Below are positions 16,207 to 25,528 of a DNA stretch of 64,000 nt, piece by piece. The position numbers were made by a program, and so were the translations under genes. Under the pieces are notes generated by a model. That model made no database searches, had not been told where the DNA came from, and saw nothing but the letters and a program-made list of their open reading frames with translations. Positions within the stretch are counted from its first letter, which is position 1. Every line of letters begins with the position of its first letter. Origin of the DNA: Deltaproteobacteria bacterium (GTDB lineage Bacteria; Desulfobacterota; GWC2-55-46); NCBI GenBank assembly GCA_016234935.1, contig JACRNL010000005.1, positions 172,600 to 236,599 on the forward strand. Reading direction: 5' to 3'.

Positions 16207-16257
16207 AGAACCGGCCTTAGGGCGTTAACACACCGGTTTGTTAGGTTTTTTCCAGGG

Positions 16258-16593
16258 CTAATGTTCGCTCTTGCCTGAAGGCGGCGTGCCCCCCTGTTCA
16301 GGATGCAAATTCAACTGCGGGTGGCTAAGCTCCTCCATTGCCTTTTCATAGGCAATCCTGTACTTAAAGCCTTTTTTTAAATACTTCCAGATGTATTCGA
16401 CCTTTTTTACGTCATCGTCGGAATATTCCCTGAATTCCTTATCTCCAATAACGGTTTTTTGCGGCTTTATAAAGCCTTTTTGCTCTAAATAATAGAGTTT
16501 CTGCCGCGGAATATCTATTTTAGCAAGTAGATCCGGTGTCCGTATGCCCAATTCGTTTAGTACTCCCGAAAGATTTTGATACGTTGAAAGCAT
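16258..16593 (-). CDS. MerR family transcriptional regulator
   Basis: A 111-residue protein. Residues of about 16-85 (IRTPDLLAKIDIPRQKLYYLEQKGFIKPQKTVIGDKEFREYSDDDVKKVEYIWKYLKKGF) form a MerR winged-helix domain with the Y-E-Q-K-G-F-I-x-P signature. There is no long dimerisation helix or metal-binding Cys, so the effector is unknown. It lies directly upstream of kamA on the same strand and is a candidate for controlling it. The AT-rich upstream segment contains two copies of TATACT on its coding strand (within 16640-16670), which may be promoter or operator sequence. Confidence 0.85.
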   Translation of the reverse strand: MLSTYQNLSGVLNELGIRTPDLLAKIDIPRQKLYYLEQKGFIKPQKTVIGDKEFREYSDDDVKKVEYIWKYLKKGFKYRIAYEKAMEELSHPQLNLHPEQGGTPPSGKSEH

Positions 16594-17045
16594 TGTTAGA
16601 TGCGATTTGCCCTTTTTTTATTGTTTTTGCCGTGCTATCTAATATTAAGTATAATCTTAAAATGAGTATACATTTATTTTTATCATTAATATAAAATTTG
16701 TCAAGCGAAATCTTTTATGTTTTTTCTATTATTTTATTGAAAAAGCATCAGAGGCAAACGCCTTTCTTTCCTCTCCCCTGATGGGCGCTTCCTTTTTTCC
16801 TCCCCCGTGAAGGGGGAGGGTATGGTGGGAGGAGGAGGGAGAGGGTAGGGGAAATAGAGCGAAAATCGGGGCATACTTTACCAGTGCACCTTTATGACCA
16901 GCCCATTGATATGAAAACATGACATTTTTCATATTGAAAAGGATGGATATAATTATATAATGGTCAAAGGCTTGAAACATCGCTTACCCGCATAAAAAAA
17001 CATTTTTTAAAATAGGGTCTCATACCCTGCGAAGGAGACACGGCT
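16594..17045. other. AT-rich intergenic region with a D element
   Basis: 452 bp between divergent genes. 16594-16740 is strongly AT-rich and probably holds the MerR-kamA promoter, with TTGACA on the minus strand near 16699-16704. A D-family repeat lies at about 16799-16855 (CCTCCCCCGTGAAGGGGGAG, then GGTATGGTGGGAGG). 16900-17030 shows nothing beyond the AAGGAGAC ribosome binding site of the next gene. Confidence 0.5.
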
Positions 17046-17726
17046 TTGACACAGGAAACCACAAAATGGAAACAGGGATTTTTCAAGGACGTTGAGCCCA
17101 TAAAACTCAAGGATCCGCTCTCATACATATTAGGCGCGCAGAAAGACGGCGAGCCGTTCGTGTTCAACTACACGGACGCGGTGCTCCTGGCCGGACATTC
17201 CTGCCCGGCGGTATCCGGCGCGTACAAGCTGACCGCGCTGGCGCTTAAAACCCTTTACGGAAATGACCTTCCAACGCGCGGCGGCATAAAGGTGCTTATA
17301 AAGGGCGGCCCTGCCGACCTTGCGTATGGCCCGCAGGCGCAGGTAATATCCTTCATAACCGGCGCGTCCGGCGTTACCGGCTTTAAAGGCCTCGGCGGAA
17401 AATACGGCAGGAACAATAAATTATTCTTTGATCCAAAAGATCCGGAGTTCAACACCTTCATCTTCCAGAGGGAGGATACCGGCAAAACAGTAAGGGTCGC
17501 CTACAACCCGCAGGCCATACCGCCGGACATGCGCATGAACGACGTGGCTCCGCTCGTGATGCAGGGGATTGCAACCGACGAGGAAAAAGAGCTTTTCCAT
17601 TCATTATGGCAGGGAAACGTTAAAAAAATACTCCTTGAGGAGAAAAAATATCCGGGCCTTTTCGAGGTCACGGAATTGAAGGATTTTAAGTTTCCCAAGA
17701 TGCAGGCCGGCCAGGGGAATTATTAA
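17046..17726 (+). CDS. FmdE-like domain protein of unknown function
   Basis: A 226-residue cytoplasmic protein. The start is a TTG at 17046 with AAGGAGAC eight bases before it. The segment LLAGHSCPAVSGAYKLTALALKTLYGNDLPTRGGIKV resembles the FmdE family core (G-H-x-C-P-x-x-x-x-G-x-R/K), named for a gene near formylmethanofuran dehydrogenase but of uncertain activity. The His-Cys pair might bind metal. FITGASGVTGFKG and a long C-terminal part follow. It is a single gene ahead of fbp with an almost 200 bp gap. The family call is moderate; the role is unknown. Confidence 0.65.
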   Translation: MTQETTKWKQGFFKDVEPIKLKDPLSYILGAQKDGEPFVFNYTDAVLLAGHSCPAVSGAYKLTALALKTLYGNDLPTRGGIKVLIKGGPADLAYGPQAQVISFITGASGVTGFKGLGGKYGRNNKLFFDPKDPEFNTFIFQREDTGKTVRVAYNPQAIPPDMRMNDVAPLVMQGIATDEEKELFHSLWQGNVKKILLEEKKYPGLFEVTELKDFKFPKMQAGQGNY

Positions 17727-17773
17727 AAAACATTTTTTATTTTTTTGGCGCGCAGGGGCGGACTGCTCTTTTA

Positions 17774-17808
17774 ACAGCCCGCTCTTTTTTATTCCAGCGG
17801 CGGGCTGT
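17774..17808. other. small inverted repeat upstream of fbp
   Basis: ACAGCCCGC and GCGGGCTGT form a 9 bp stem with a 17-base loop, between the FmdE-like gene and fbp. No T tract follows on either strand, so it is not a clear terminator. It may act in the fbp leader. Confidence 0.35.
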
Positions 17809-17922
17809 GTGGGGCGGCTTTGACACGAATGTTTTTATTGGATTTAAGCCGCTGAATATAATAATATTATGAACGTCCCGGTCTGATGCATCAACAGTTA
17901 AAACGCGCACGGAGGCGTTCCA

Positions 17923-18939
17923 ATGACCATCGGCGTCACGCTTACCAAATTTCTCCTTGAGGAGCAGCGCCGCTTTCCGTCTTCCTCGGGCAATTTTACT
18001 TCGCTTTTTTCAGATCTCGTGGTGGCGGCGAAGATAATATCGCGCGAGGTGAACCGCGCCGGCCTCATAGACATCCTCGGCGCGACCGGCTCCAGGAACA
18101 TCCAGGGCGAAGAGGTGCAAAAGCTCGATGATTACGCCAACACCGCCATTATCCACGCCATGGAACACGGCGGCCACCTCTCGGCAATGGCCTCCGAGGA
18201 GATGGACACCGTCATAAAGGTGGACGCAAAATACCCGCGCGGCAATTACCTGCTGCTTTTCGACCCGCTTGACGGCTCGTCCAACATAGACGTGAACGTC
18301 AGCGTGGGCACGATATTTTCGATATTAAGATGCTGCAAGGGGCCGAACGGGTGCGACGTGGAGGAGAAGGACTTTTTCCAGCCCGGCGTCAAACAGACCT
18401 GCGCCGGCTACATCATCTACGGATCAAGCACCATGCTGGTCTACACCACCGGCAACGGCGTGCACGGCTTCACCCTCGACCCGAGCGTCGGGGAATTCCT
18501 CCTTTCGCACGAAAACATAAGGATGCCTGAACGCGGCAGGATATACAGCATCAACGACGCCAACTCAAAACACTGGCTGCCCGGCACCGCGGAATATATC
18601 AAAAAGATAAAAGAAAACGGCAGGGACACGACGGCAAGGTACGTCGGCTCGCTCGTGGCGGACTTTCATCGAAACCTTCTTAAAGGCGGCATCTTCCTCT
18701 ACCCTGCGGATAAAAAGTCCGCGAAGGGAAAACTCCGCCTGCTCTACGAGGCCAGCCCCCTCGCGTTCATCGCCGAACAGGCCGGAGGCAAGGCCTCCAC
18801 CGGCGCAGGGCGCATCATGGAGATAGAGCCTGTCGAACTCCATCAGAGAACGTCTCTCATCATCGGTAGCAAATTAGACGTCGAAGAGGCCGAGGCCTGC
18901 TGGAAGGCGCACGGCGCGCAGCGAGAAGGTTTTGTCTAA
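17923..18939 (+). CDS. fbp: fructose-1,6-bisphosphatase, class I
   Basis: A 338-residue class I FBPase of gluconeogenesis or the Calvin cycle. The metal and phosphate motifs are ASEEMD, LLLFDPLDGSSNIDVNVSVGTIFSI (D-P-L-D-G-S-S) and ARYVGSLVADFHRNLLKGGIFLYP. The late EASPLAFIAEQAGG is the third metal site region. CACGGAGGC lies before the ATG as ribosome binding site. The enzyme releases phosphate from fructose 1,6-bisphosphate. There is no Calvin-cycle neighbour, so a gluconeogenic role is more likely. Confidence 0.96.
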   Translation: MTIGVTLTKFLLEEQRRFPSSSGNFTSLFSDLVVAAKIISREVNRAGLIDILGATGSRNIQGEEVQKLDDYANTAIIHAMEHGGHLSAMASEEMDTVIKVDAKYPRGNYLLLFDPLDGSSNIDVNVSVGTIFSILRCCKGPNGCDVEEKDFFQPGVKQTCAGYIIYGSSTMLVYTTGNGVHGFTLDPSVGEFLLSHENIRMPERGRIYSINDANSKHWLPGTAEYIKKIKENGRDTTARYVGSLVADFHRNLLKGGIFLYPADKKSAKGKLRLLYEASPLAFIAEQAGGKASTGAGRIMEIEPVELHQRTSLIIGSKLDVEEAEACWKAHGAQREGFV

Positions 18940-18983
18940 AGATGTTTTCTTAACCGCTTTCAAAGACACCCCCGCGGGCGCAC

Positions 18984-19589
18984 ATGAACCCTTTCAAGAA
19001 GGCCCTCATCCTCTCTTACTTCACCGTCGGCTACAATATTCTCGAAGGCGTTGCTTCAATCGTTGCGGGTCTCCTTACGGGGAGCATCGCGCTAATAGGT
19101 TTCGGCTTTGACAGCGCCATAGAATCATTTTCAGGCGCCGTGCTTGTCTGGTGGCTTACGATACACGGAAGAATCCCGGAAGAAGAGGAGGAACGGGCGG
19201 AAAAACGGGCCGTCAAGCTCGTGGGTATAAGCTTTTTCGTCCTTGCCGCGTATGTCTTCTTTGAATCCGCTAAAAAACTCTACTTCCATGAACACACCGA
19301 GCCGTCATTGTTCGGTATAGTCATTGCAATCCTTTCAATAATTGTCATGCCCGCTCTTTCTTACGCAAAACTCCGGACGGCAAAACGCATCGGCAGCGCG
19401 GCCTTGAAGGCCGATTCCCGTCAGACGTTTCTCTGCTCGCTTTTAAGCGTTGCGCTCTTACTAGGCCTCGGGCTTAATTACTTCTTCGGCCTGTGGTGGG
19501 CAGACCCCGTCGGCGCCTTCGTGATGCTCTTTTTCATAATAAGAGAAGGGATTGAGGCGCTAAAAGAGGAAAAATGCTGCGGATGCTGA
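18984..19589 (+). CDS. cation transporter, CDF-like six-helix protein
   Basis: A 201-residue membrane protein with about six hydrophobic segments. GLLTGSIALIGFGFDSAIESFSGAVLVW and ALKADSRQTFLCSLLSVALL are the two metal-site helices of cation diffusion facilitators (x-x-x-D-S/D-x-x-D patterns). It lacks the cytoplasmic C-terminal domain of full CDF proteins and ends in EEKCCGC, a possible metal-binding tail. It probably exports Zn2+ or another divalent ion by proton exchange. It starts 44 bp after fbp and may be co-transcribed with it. Confidence 0.8.
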   Translation: MNPFKKALILSYFTVGYNILEGVASIVAGLLTGSIALIGFGFDSAIESFSGAVLVWWLTIHGRIPEEEEERAEKRAVKLVGISFFVLAAYVFFESAKKLYFHEHTEPSLFGIVIAILSIIVMPALSYAKLRTAKRIGSAALKADSRQTFLCSLLSVALLLGLGLNYFFGLWWADPVGAFVMLFFIIREGIEALKEEKCCGC

Positions 19590-19662
19590 ACCTCGAGGAG
19601 TTTGCGGCGCGGTTAAAAAAAGAGCGCCGCAAAGATGAAATACCGGAGCGATTCTGACAAAT

Positions 19663-21060
19663 CTACTTCCCTATGCAAAAACCGCTGAATATCCTGTCAA
19701 GGATATCCTCTGTGGTGGTTTCGCCGGTTATTTCGCCAAGGGCGTTGATGGACTGCCTTAGATCAACGGCAATGAACTCGGCGGCAAGGCCGTTGCTGGC
19801 GGCGGCTTTTGCCTGCTTGAGCGAGGCAAGCGCCGCGCCGAGCGCGTCTTTGTGGCGCACGGACGCTATCATATCTCCACCGGCATTATCGCCGGCTTTA
19901 TTTAAACCATGCCCCAGGGCAGCGCCGCAGATGGCCTCTTTTAACTCTGAAATCCCTTCCTCTTTAAGCGCGGAAATAAAAACAGCCTTATTCCCCGTAA
20001 ATGCCTCTTGTATCTCCGCCCGCCTTTTACCGGTGATGATATCCGTCTTGTTTGCCACTATCAAAACTTTTTTCCCCGCTATTAATTCAAGATTTTTCAA
20101 ATCCTCCGTAAAACCGTCCGGCCGCGAACCGTCAATGACATAAAGTATCAGCCCCGCGTCCTTTGCGTGCCTCCATGCGGCCTTTATGCCTATGGATTCC
20201 ACGCGGCCTGCCGCAGCACGCAGGCCCGCCGTGTCCATCAAGCGCACAGCGATGCCCCGGACGTTCAAGACCTCTTCTATGACGTCGCGCGTTGTGCCGT
20301 GCTCTTCGGTTACAATGGCCCGCTCAGCTTCAAGAAGGACGTTAAGCAAACTCGATTTGCCCGCGTTCGTTCTACCGAGTATCAACGTCTTTATCCCTTC
20401 TCTTAAAATCATGCCCTCTTCATATGTCGCAAGGAGTTCTTTTATCAAATCCTCAGCCGCTTCAAGGCCCTTTAAAAGACCCTCCGGCATCCGCTCCACG
20501 TCGTCAGGGAAGTCAAGGCCAGCCTCAAGGTGCGCGAGCATCTCTATAAGAGGCTCCTTTATCGCGTTGACCTTTTTTGAAAGCCCGCCCTCAAGCCGCC
20601 TCCTTGCCGAGTTAAGAGCGCCTTCGGTAGAGGCCCTGATGACGTCAATGACCGCCTCTGCCTGCGCGAGGTCGAGCTTGCCGTTTAAAAAGGCCCGCTT
20701 CGTGAACTCGCCCGGCCCGGCCAGACGCGCCCCGGCCTTTAAAACGACCTCAAGGCATTTTTTAACTGTCAGCGCGCCGCCGTGGCAATGCAGTTCGACG
20801 ACATCTTCGCCCGTATACGAGGCAGGGCCCTTCATGAAAACAAAAAACCCGTCGTCAGCCGCAGGGCCGCCGGACGGGTCTGTAAATGCGCCGTAATAAA
20901 AACGCCTTTCTTTGAAATCCGTCAGCCTGTTCTTCAGACAACCCCTTGAAGAAAAAACAGAACGCCCCACGCCAAGCGCGTCCGGGCCGCTCACCCGCAC
21001 TATGCCGATACCGCCCTGGCCGACAGGCGTGGAAACCGCCGCGATTGTGTCATTGGTCAT
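19663..21060 (-). CDS. mnmE: MnmE, tRNA-modifying GTPase
   Basis: A 465-residue protein. The N-terminal folate-binding domain begins DTIAAVSTPVGQGGIGIVRVSG. A G domain follows with P-loop GRTNAGKSSLLN (about residue 228), DTAGLR and NKTD. The C-terminal helical part ends in the conserved FCIGK with Cys462. With MnmG it installs the carboxymethylaminomethyl group at wobble U34 of some tRNAs. The partner mnmG is in this window at 48.6 kb. It is the last gene of the origin-proximal minus-strand series, 244 bp after yidC with a J repeat and a hairpin between. Confidence 0.97.
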   Translation of the reverse strand: MTNDTIAAVSTPVGQGGIGIVRVSGPDALGVGRSVFSSRGCLKNRLTDFKERRFYYGAFTDPSGGPAADDGFFVFMKGPASYTGEDVVELHCHGGALTVKKCLEVVLKAGARLAGPGEFTKRAFLNGKLDLAQAEAVIDVIRASTEGALNSARRRLEGGLSKKVNAIKEPLIEMLAHLEAGLDFPDDVERMPEGLLKGLEAAEDLIKELLATYEEGMILREGIKTLILGRTNAGKSSLLNVLLEAERAIVTEEHGTTRDVIEEVLNVRGIAVRLMDTAGLRAAAGRVESIGIKAAWRHAKDAGLILYVIDGSRPDGFTEDLKNLELIAGKKVLIVANKTDIITGKRRAEIQEAFTGNKAVFISALKEEGISELKEAICGAALGHGLNKAGDNAGGDMIASVRHKDALGAALASLKQAKAAASNGLAAEFIAVDLRQSINALGEITGETTTEDILDRIFSGFCIGK

Positions 21061-21067
21061 GGATTAT

Positions 21068-21231
21068 TAACAGGCTGCCTCAAAAAGCCCCATCTACGTC
21101 GTTGCCTTCGTCGTTCATCATTACGGCGTAATTAACATTACGCCTGCATTCTTCGCTCCTCGTCGCCTCGCATCTGGCTGGGTTCCCATTGCGTCTTTAT
21201 TATTGCAATGGGAAGATTTGAGCAGCCTGCC
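21068..21231. repeat. J-family element with internal K hairpin (J2)
   Basis: Bounded by TTAACAGGCTGCCTC and GAGCAGCCTGCC. The interior has CCATCTACGTCGTTGCCTTC and an inner palindrome. A K hairpin, GGTTCCCATTGC...GCAATGGGAA, sits at about 21181-21212 near the right end. The same K hairpin occurs at 45470-45500 in J3. Confidence 0.75.
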
Positions 21232-21253
21232 TTTGAGTGACACACGGGGGTTT

Positions 21254-21289
21254 GGGGAGAAAACCTTTCCTCAGAAAGGTTTTCTCCCC
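21254..21289. other. perfect 16 bp hairpin between yidC and mnmE
   Basis: GGGGAGAAAACCTTTC and GAAAGGTTTTCTCCCC with a 4-base loop CTCA. It is just downstream of yidC on the minus strand. No T tract follows, so it may be an mRNA-stabilising stem or a weak terminator between yidC and mnmE. Confidence 0.55.
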
Positions 21290-21304
21290 GACAATCCATA
21301 AGCC

Positions 21305-22978
21305 CTATGCCTTCGCGGCGGTGGTTTTATGGATATTGTATTGCTGTGCGATGGAAAGGACGTTGTTTATGAGCCAGTAGACCACGAGTCCGGCCGGAAA
21401 GTTAAGGAACATGAATGTGAAGATCACCGGCATAATGAGCATTATCTTCGCCTGCGTGGGATCCATACTCGTCGGGGTCATCTTCTGCTGGATGAACATG
21501 GTGATGCCCATGAGAACCGGGGTGACGTAGTAGGGGTCTTTTGCGGAGAGGTCTGCTATCCACAAAAACAGCGGCGCGTGGCGCAGTTCTATCGCCACAT
21601 AAAGGACTTCGTAGAGGGCGATGAAGACCGGTATCTGAAGGATCATTGGCAGACAGCCGCTCACGGGATTTATCTTATACCGCTTGTAGAGATCCATGAC
21701 CTCTTTGTTCATCTTTTGTTTGTCGCTCTTGTATTTTTCGCGTAACGCCGCCATCTGCGGCTGGAGAAGCTGCATCTCCTTCATGGACTTCATGCTGTGC
21801 TTGGTGAGCGGATAGAAGATTATCTTGATGATGACCGTTATGATGACTATGGCGATGCCGTAGTTCCCCAGATATCTCTCGAAGAAGTTCAGCACCACTA
21901 AAAGGGGCTTGGCCATGAAGGAGAACCATCCGAACTCTATCGCCTCTTCAAGGCCGTTCTTCTGGGCCAGAAGGAGGTCATACTCCTTGGGGCCGATGAA
22001 TATATCATAGGCATAGACCGCCTTTTCATTGGGCCTCAGTTCGATCTGCGTCTGCAAGGCGGCCTTTGACCCGCCGGAGCCGGAGCCCTGCGTTGTCCAG
22101 CTGACCGCGGCCGGTGTTTTGGGGTTGACCCCCTTCAAGGGGATGAAGACTTCAAGGAAGTATTTGCTCTCCAGACCGAGCCACTTGAATTCGCCGCCGC
22201 CTGTCTGCAGCGGCTCCTTTGACAGGTCCTGCCGCAAGAGCTTGTCCTTGGTCTGAATGACGGGGCCGGTGTGATAGTGCGCGGCGTCCTCGCCGGCGTC
22301 GAACGAAGCGGACAAGAGGGTCTCTATGCTGCCGCTAACGGCCTTCGCTCCGATTATGCTTACCTCTGACGAGACGCGGTAGCTTGAACCGCTGAAGACA
22401 TACTTCTTTTCAATCCTCAAGCCGTCTTTTGTGTTGGCAACAAAGACCAGCTCCGCACTCTGGTTGCCGGCTATGTTCAAGTCCTTACCGGACGGGGGTT
22501 TGACCCCTTCAATGGGGCTTGACCTCCTGAGGGGGCCGAGCCCCTTCAACTGGAATACAAGCTCGGTTGTCTCCTTGGCGCCGGCGGGCCTGAACCTTGT
22601 TGTAAAGGTCGCGTCCTGACGGGTAGCGCCGTTGATGCTGACGACCCTTGCGTTCGGCGTCTGGCTCTCCCTGAACTTTTTAAGCTCCCACTTTTTGATG
22701 CCGCCGCCGATATTGGTGAATATGGCCTTGAAAAACGGGGTTTCAACGACCGTAAGAACTTCTTTTAACGGCTGCGTTGCAGGGGCCGCCTTTCCGGAAA
22801 ACGCCGCCGCGGCATTGGCCTGCGGGCCGGCAACAGGTTTAACCTCCGCCTCTTTCCCGGCTGTCGCGGAAGTCTCCGGAGCCTGGCTTTGCGGATAGAA
22901 CTTCTTTAAGAGAGGCGGATAGATCAGCATTACCGCTAAAGAAAGCACTATGGCTATTATTATATTTTTATTTGTCAC
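21305..22978 (-). CDS. yidC: YidC membrane protein insertase
   Basis: A 557-residue YidC of the Gram-negative type. It has an N-terminal membrane anchor ([21 protein letters not shown]), a large periplasmic domain and a C-terminal insertase core from about residue 345 ([38 protein letters not shown]...[12 protein letters not shown]...[20 protein letters not shown]). It inserts proteins into the inner membrane alone or with SecYEG. Two C-family repeats lie in frame in the periplasmic domain, at residues of about 143-162 ([19 protein letters not shown]) and 279-286 (PLKGVNP). This domain is known to tolerate deletion in E. coli YidC. The start overlaps the end of yidD by 4 bp. Confidence 0.96.
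   Translation of the reverse strand: MTNKNIIIAIVLSLAVMLIYPPLLKKFYPQSQAPETSATAGKEAEVKPVAGPQANAAAAFSGKAAPATQPLKEVLTVVETPFFKAIFTNIGGGIKKWELKKFRESQTPNARVVSINGATRQDATFTTRFRPAGAKETTELVFQLKGLGPLRRSSPIEGVKPPSGKDLNIAGNQSAELVFVANTKDGLRIEKKYVFSGSSYRVSSEVSIIGAKAVSGSIETLLSASFDAGEDAAHYHTGPVIQTKDKLLRQDLSKEPLQTGGGEFKWLGLESKYFLEVFIPLKGVNPKTPAAVSWTTQGSGSGGSKAALQTQIELRPNEKAVYAYDIFIGPKEYDLLLAQKNGLEEAIEFGWFSFMAKPLLVVLNFFERYLGNYGIAIVIITVIIKIIFYPLTKHSMKSMKEMQLLQPQMAALREKYKSDKQKMNKEVMDLYKRYKINPVSGCLPMILQIPVFIALYEVLYVAIELRHAPLFLWIADLSAKDPYYVTPVLMGITMFIQQKMTPTSMDPTQAKIMLIMPVIFTFMFLNFPAGLVVYWLINNVLSIAQQYNIHKTTAAKA
22121..22142. repeat. short C-family unit in yidC
   Basis: GGGGTTGACCCCCTTCAAGG plus GG, read on the gene strand as PLKGVNP. 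It is a half-size unit of the family. Confidence 0.6.
22493..22550. repeat. long C-family repeat in yidC
   Basis: GGGGGTTTGACCCCTTCAAT, GGGGCTTGACCTCCTGAGGG and GGCCGAGCCCCTTCAAC follow each other. The gene strand reads about 19 residues of Gly/Pro-rich sequence without a stop. Confidence 0.78.
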
Positions 22979-23235
22979 GAAGTTGCCTTTTCCGGGGATG
23001 ATGCGGACGACCTGCCTTTTGCCGGCGGCACCGGGTCAAAACCGCCGGGGTGGAAAGGATGGCAGCGAAGCAGCCTTCCCATGGTCAAAAAGATGCCTCT
23101 TAAAACCCCGTAACTTTCGATAGCCTCTTCGGCGTAACACGAACAGCTCGGATGAAATCTGCAGGCAGGCGGCAAAAATGGGCTTATGAGCGACTTATAC
23201 AGACGGATAAGCCATATAAAAGGCGTCTTCCACAT
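22975..23235 (-). CDS. yidD: YidD membrane protein insertion efficiency factor
   Basis: An 86-residue protein of the YidD family. The signature [22 protein letters not shown] carries the Cys cluster, followed by [15 protein letters not shown]. An N-terminal amphipathic part (LIRLYKSLI) fits its membrane-peripheral placement. It assists YidC-dependent insertion. The end overlaps the yidC start by 4 bp (ATGA), so translation is coupled. Position between rnpA and yidC is the standard order. Confidence 0.95.
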   Translation of the reverse strand: MWKTPFIWLIRLYKSLISPFLPPACRFHPSCSCYAEEAIESYGVLRGIFLTMGRLLRCHPFHPGGFDPVPPAKGRSSASSPEKATS

Positions 23236-23542
23236 GATTCAGGCCGTTATCCCTTAACAGGCTGCTGAAAAAATCCGCATCTGCACCTGCGGTGAGCAAA
23301 GCTAACTAAATGGTTATATTTTGACTTTAGCCGTGCGCAGCACCTGCGGCGCTTGCCGCCCTCGTTTCCTTGTTTATAATGGGCTTTACATCTGGAGCTT
23401 CCCAGCTTAAGGCCTGCGGGGATATGTTTTGAGCAGCCTGCCGGGGAAAGGACACGCGAGGGTTTTTCTGCAACCTGTTGAAAGAAGTCGAGCCCATTTA
23501 GGGGGTCGAGCCCCTTCAAGGGGCGGATTTTAACGTTCTACT
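23236..23542. repeat. composite J/A/B/C repeats between rnpA and yidD
   Basis: A 307 bp gap that is normally a few bases long. It starts with a J end (TTAACAGGCTGCTGAAAAAA at 23252-23271), followed by an A2 segment (23285-23350, GCAAAGCTAACTAAATGG, CTTTAGCCGTGCGCAGCACC). A piece resembling B/H lies at 23395-23430 (GCTTAAGGCCTGCGGGGATA), then a J end (GAGCAGCCTGCCGGGG). A C element lies at 23488-23524. It separates rnpA from yidD. Confidence 0.7.
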
Positions 23543-23956
23543 TTACCAGGCCTTCCCGTATAAAATACCAAGTTCCTCTTTCACGCCGGTGTAGTCTTTT
23601 ATATCCGCCGCTTTTGCGCTTTTTTTTACGGCTATTACAATATCCGCGGTTATATCCGGAAATATCGCATCCCTCTTCAGCCTGAAAAACTCGCGCATCA
23701 GCCTTTTAATCCTGTTTCTCGCGACGGCGTTGCCTGATGCGGAACTGACGGACACCCCAAGCCTGTTCATGGCCGGTTCATCCTCTGCACGGCCTCCGGG
23801 TTCGTTTCTCCCGTGTTTTAAAACATAGACCAGAAAATTCCTGGTCGTAAGGCGCTTGCCCGCTTTGAAGACGCGGCTGAACTCCCCTGGTTTTAACAAA
23901 CGCTGCCTTTTGGAAAAGCCGTGGCTTTTCTTCTTTGGCTTTGAGGGTATATCCAT
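23543..23956 (-). CDS. rnpA: ribonuclease P protein component
   Basis: A 137-residue basic protein. After an N-terminal extension of about 13 residues it reads FSKRQRLLKPGEFSRVFKAGKR, typical of RnpA. The RNR motif is SGNAVARNRIKRLMREFFRLKRD, which contacts the RNA subunit. It assists 5' maturation of tRNA. It is placed 24 bp after rpmH, with which it is normally co-transcribed. Confidence 0.95.
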   Translation of the reverse strand: MDIPSKPKKKSHGFSKRQRLLKPGEFSRVFKAGKRLTTRNFLVYVLKHGRNEPGGRAEDEPAMNRLGVSVSSASGNAVARNRIKRLMREFFRLKRDAIFPDITADIVIAVKKSAKAADIKDYTGVKEELGILYGKAW

Positions 23957-23980
23957 TGCAGAAACGATCTCGCGCGTCGT

Positions 23981-24136
23981 TTACTTAGGCATGCTGACTG
24001 TTACGGACAGGTTCTTTCTGCCTTTTGCGCGTCTTCTTTTAATGACGTCTCTGCCGCCCTTGGTGGCCATCCTCTCAAGAAAACCGTGCGTCCTTAATCT
24101 CTTTTTTTTGTGCGGCTGAAATGTCCTTTTCGGCAT
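23981..24136 (-). CDS. rpmH: 50S ribosomal protein L34
   Basis: 51 residues, found by reading the minus strand from the ATG at 24134-24136. It begins [19 protein letters not shown], continues [20 protein letters not shown] and ends [12 protein letters not shown]. This is the L34 consensus with a short C-terminal extension. AGGAAGG lies 7-8 bases before the start. A TTGACA at 24206-24211 on the minus strand is a possible -35 box. It is the first gene of rpmH-rnpA-yidD-yidC. Confidence 0.97.
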   Translation of the reverse strand: MPKRTFQPHKKKRLRTHGFLERMATKGGRDVIKRRRAKGRKNLSVTVSMPK

Positions 24137-24217
24137 AAGTCAAACCTTCCTGTTTTATCTTATAATTCAAAGCAGTTTATTATTTAGACATAGACCGTCA
24201 TGTCATGTCAAGCAATT

Positions 24218-24360
24218 TTTACCTGCCTTTCTTGAAAGAAAGGTAGGCCCAAAGAACTTTAAAGTTTTTAGTCTTGCCTTTTTTTCAAAAAAGGCAAGAC
24301 CATTGAAGGTTGTATTTTGGCTTTAGCCGTACGCAGCACCTTTCTTTCAAGAAAGGCAGG
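24218..24360. repeat. A-family hairpins between dnaN and rpmH
   Basis: Three T/A-rich stems in a row. TACCTGCCTTTCTTGAAAGA with AAGGTAGG lies at about 24220-24249, a second with GCCTTTTTTTCAAAAAAGGC at 24275-24300, and CCTTTCTTTCAAGAAAGG at about 24341-24358. ACTTTAGCC-type sequence lies between them. The right one touches the dnaN stop. They may end dnaN transcripts. Confidence 0.7.
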
Positions 24361-25476
24361 TTACAGACGCATGGGCATGATGACGTAGGTGTATTCTGTC
24401 GAACCGGCCGGCCTTATGATGCCGGGGCTTAAGGAATCTTTAAGCTCTATCGTGACCTTTTCATCATTTACGGCATCCAGCATGTCTATCATATATTTGG
24501 CGTTAAAGGCCATTTCTATCGGGTCGCCGGAGTACTCGATGTCCATCTCCTCCGTGGCGTCGCCGATATCCGGACTTGAAGCCGAAAGGACAAGATTGTT
24601 GGCGGAGAATTTAAAACGGACCCCTTTTATCTTGTCGGCGGAAAGTATCGTGACCCTTTTTAAAGATGATAAAAGGGCCGCTTTATCCGCCGTTAATGAA
24701 TTATTATTATCTTTGGGAATGACCTTCTTGTAGTCCGGAAATTCGCCTTCAAGCAGGCGTATGTTTATAATGGTGTCTCCTTTTTTCATCACCGCGTTTT
24801 TTTGAGAGATGCCTAAAAAAAACTGTCCTTCGTCATTTTCGTCAATCAGTTTTTTAAATTCCATGACGCCCTTGCGCGGCAGGAGAACTGATAATAAACC
24901 GTCTTTTCCTGAAATGCTTTCGACATCCTTTTTTTCAATAAGGGCAAGTCTGTGGCCGTCGGTCGTGACCATCTTTATGCAAGTTGCGTCCTTTTCCAAT
25001 AGAAAGCCGTTTATGTTATAACGAGTCTCGTCCGTTGACACGGCAAAGGCCGTCTTTTCAATCATCTCTCTTAACGCGCCCTTTTCGATTTTTTCAAGCT
25101 TCAATTCTTCCATCGAAGGAAATACCGGAAAGTCCTTGGCCGGAAGGCCCATCACGTTAAAACGGGCTTTGCCCGCTTTTATGGTTACCTTACTGTCTTT
25201 ATTAACCTCGACATCTATCGTTTCGTCCGGCATCTCTTTTACTATTTCAAAGAGCTTTCTGGCATTTACAGTCACAGTGCCTTCTTTTGCAACCCTGGCG
25301 GCAACGGCGTCCTTTATAAAAACCTCAAGGTCCGTGGCGGTTATATTGACAGTGCCTTTACTAAGGGCCTCTATGGAGACGTTTGAGAGTATCGGCATAG
25401 TGTTTCTTTTTTCCACTATACCCTGAATCCTTTGAAGCACCCGCATGAAGTCAGATTTTTCAATGACGAACTTCAT
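24361..25476 (-). CDS. dnaN: DNA polymerase III beta sliding clamp
   Basis: A 371-residue clamp. The start MKFVIEKSDFMRVLQRIQGIVEKRNTMPILSNV and the end GIIRPAGSTEYTYVIMPMRL are the family hallmarks. NINGFLLE and DGHRLALIEKK mark the second domain. The dimer encircles DNA and tethers the polymerase. It follows oriC and dnaA on the same strand, the standard dnaA-oriC-dnaN arrangement. Confidence 0.97.
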   Translation of the reverse strand: MKFVIEKSDFMRVLQRIQGIVEKRNTMPILSNVSIEALSKGTVNITATDLEVFIKDAVAARVAKEGTVTVNARKLFEIVKEMPDETIDVEVNKDSKVTIKAGKARFNVMGLPAKDFPVFPSMEELKLEKIEKGALREMIEKTAFAVSTDETRYNINGFLLEKDATCIKMVTTDGHRLALIEKKDVESISGKDGLLSVLLPRKGVMEFKKLIDENDEGQFFLGISQKNAVMKKGDTIINIRLLEGEFPDYKKVIPKDNNNSLTADKAALLSSLKRVTILSADKIKGVRFKFSANNLVLSASSPDIGDATEEMDIEYSGDPIEMAFNAKYMIDMLDAVNDEKVTIELKDSLSPGIIRPAGSTEYTYVIMPMRL

Positions 25477-25528
25477 AAATTTCTCCTTTTTCTTGCGCAG
25501 CGCCTTTTTTGTCTGTTAGACAAAAACG

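Noticed and set aside
17774..17808. intrinsic terminator after the FmdE-like gene
   Set aside because: The stem has a long loop and no T tract after it.
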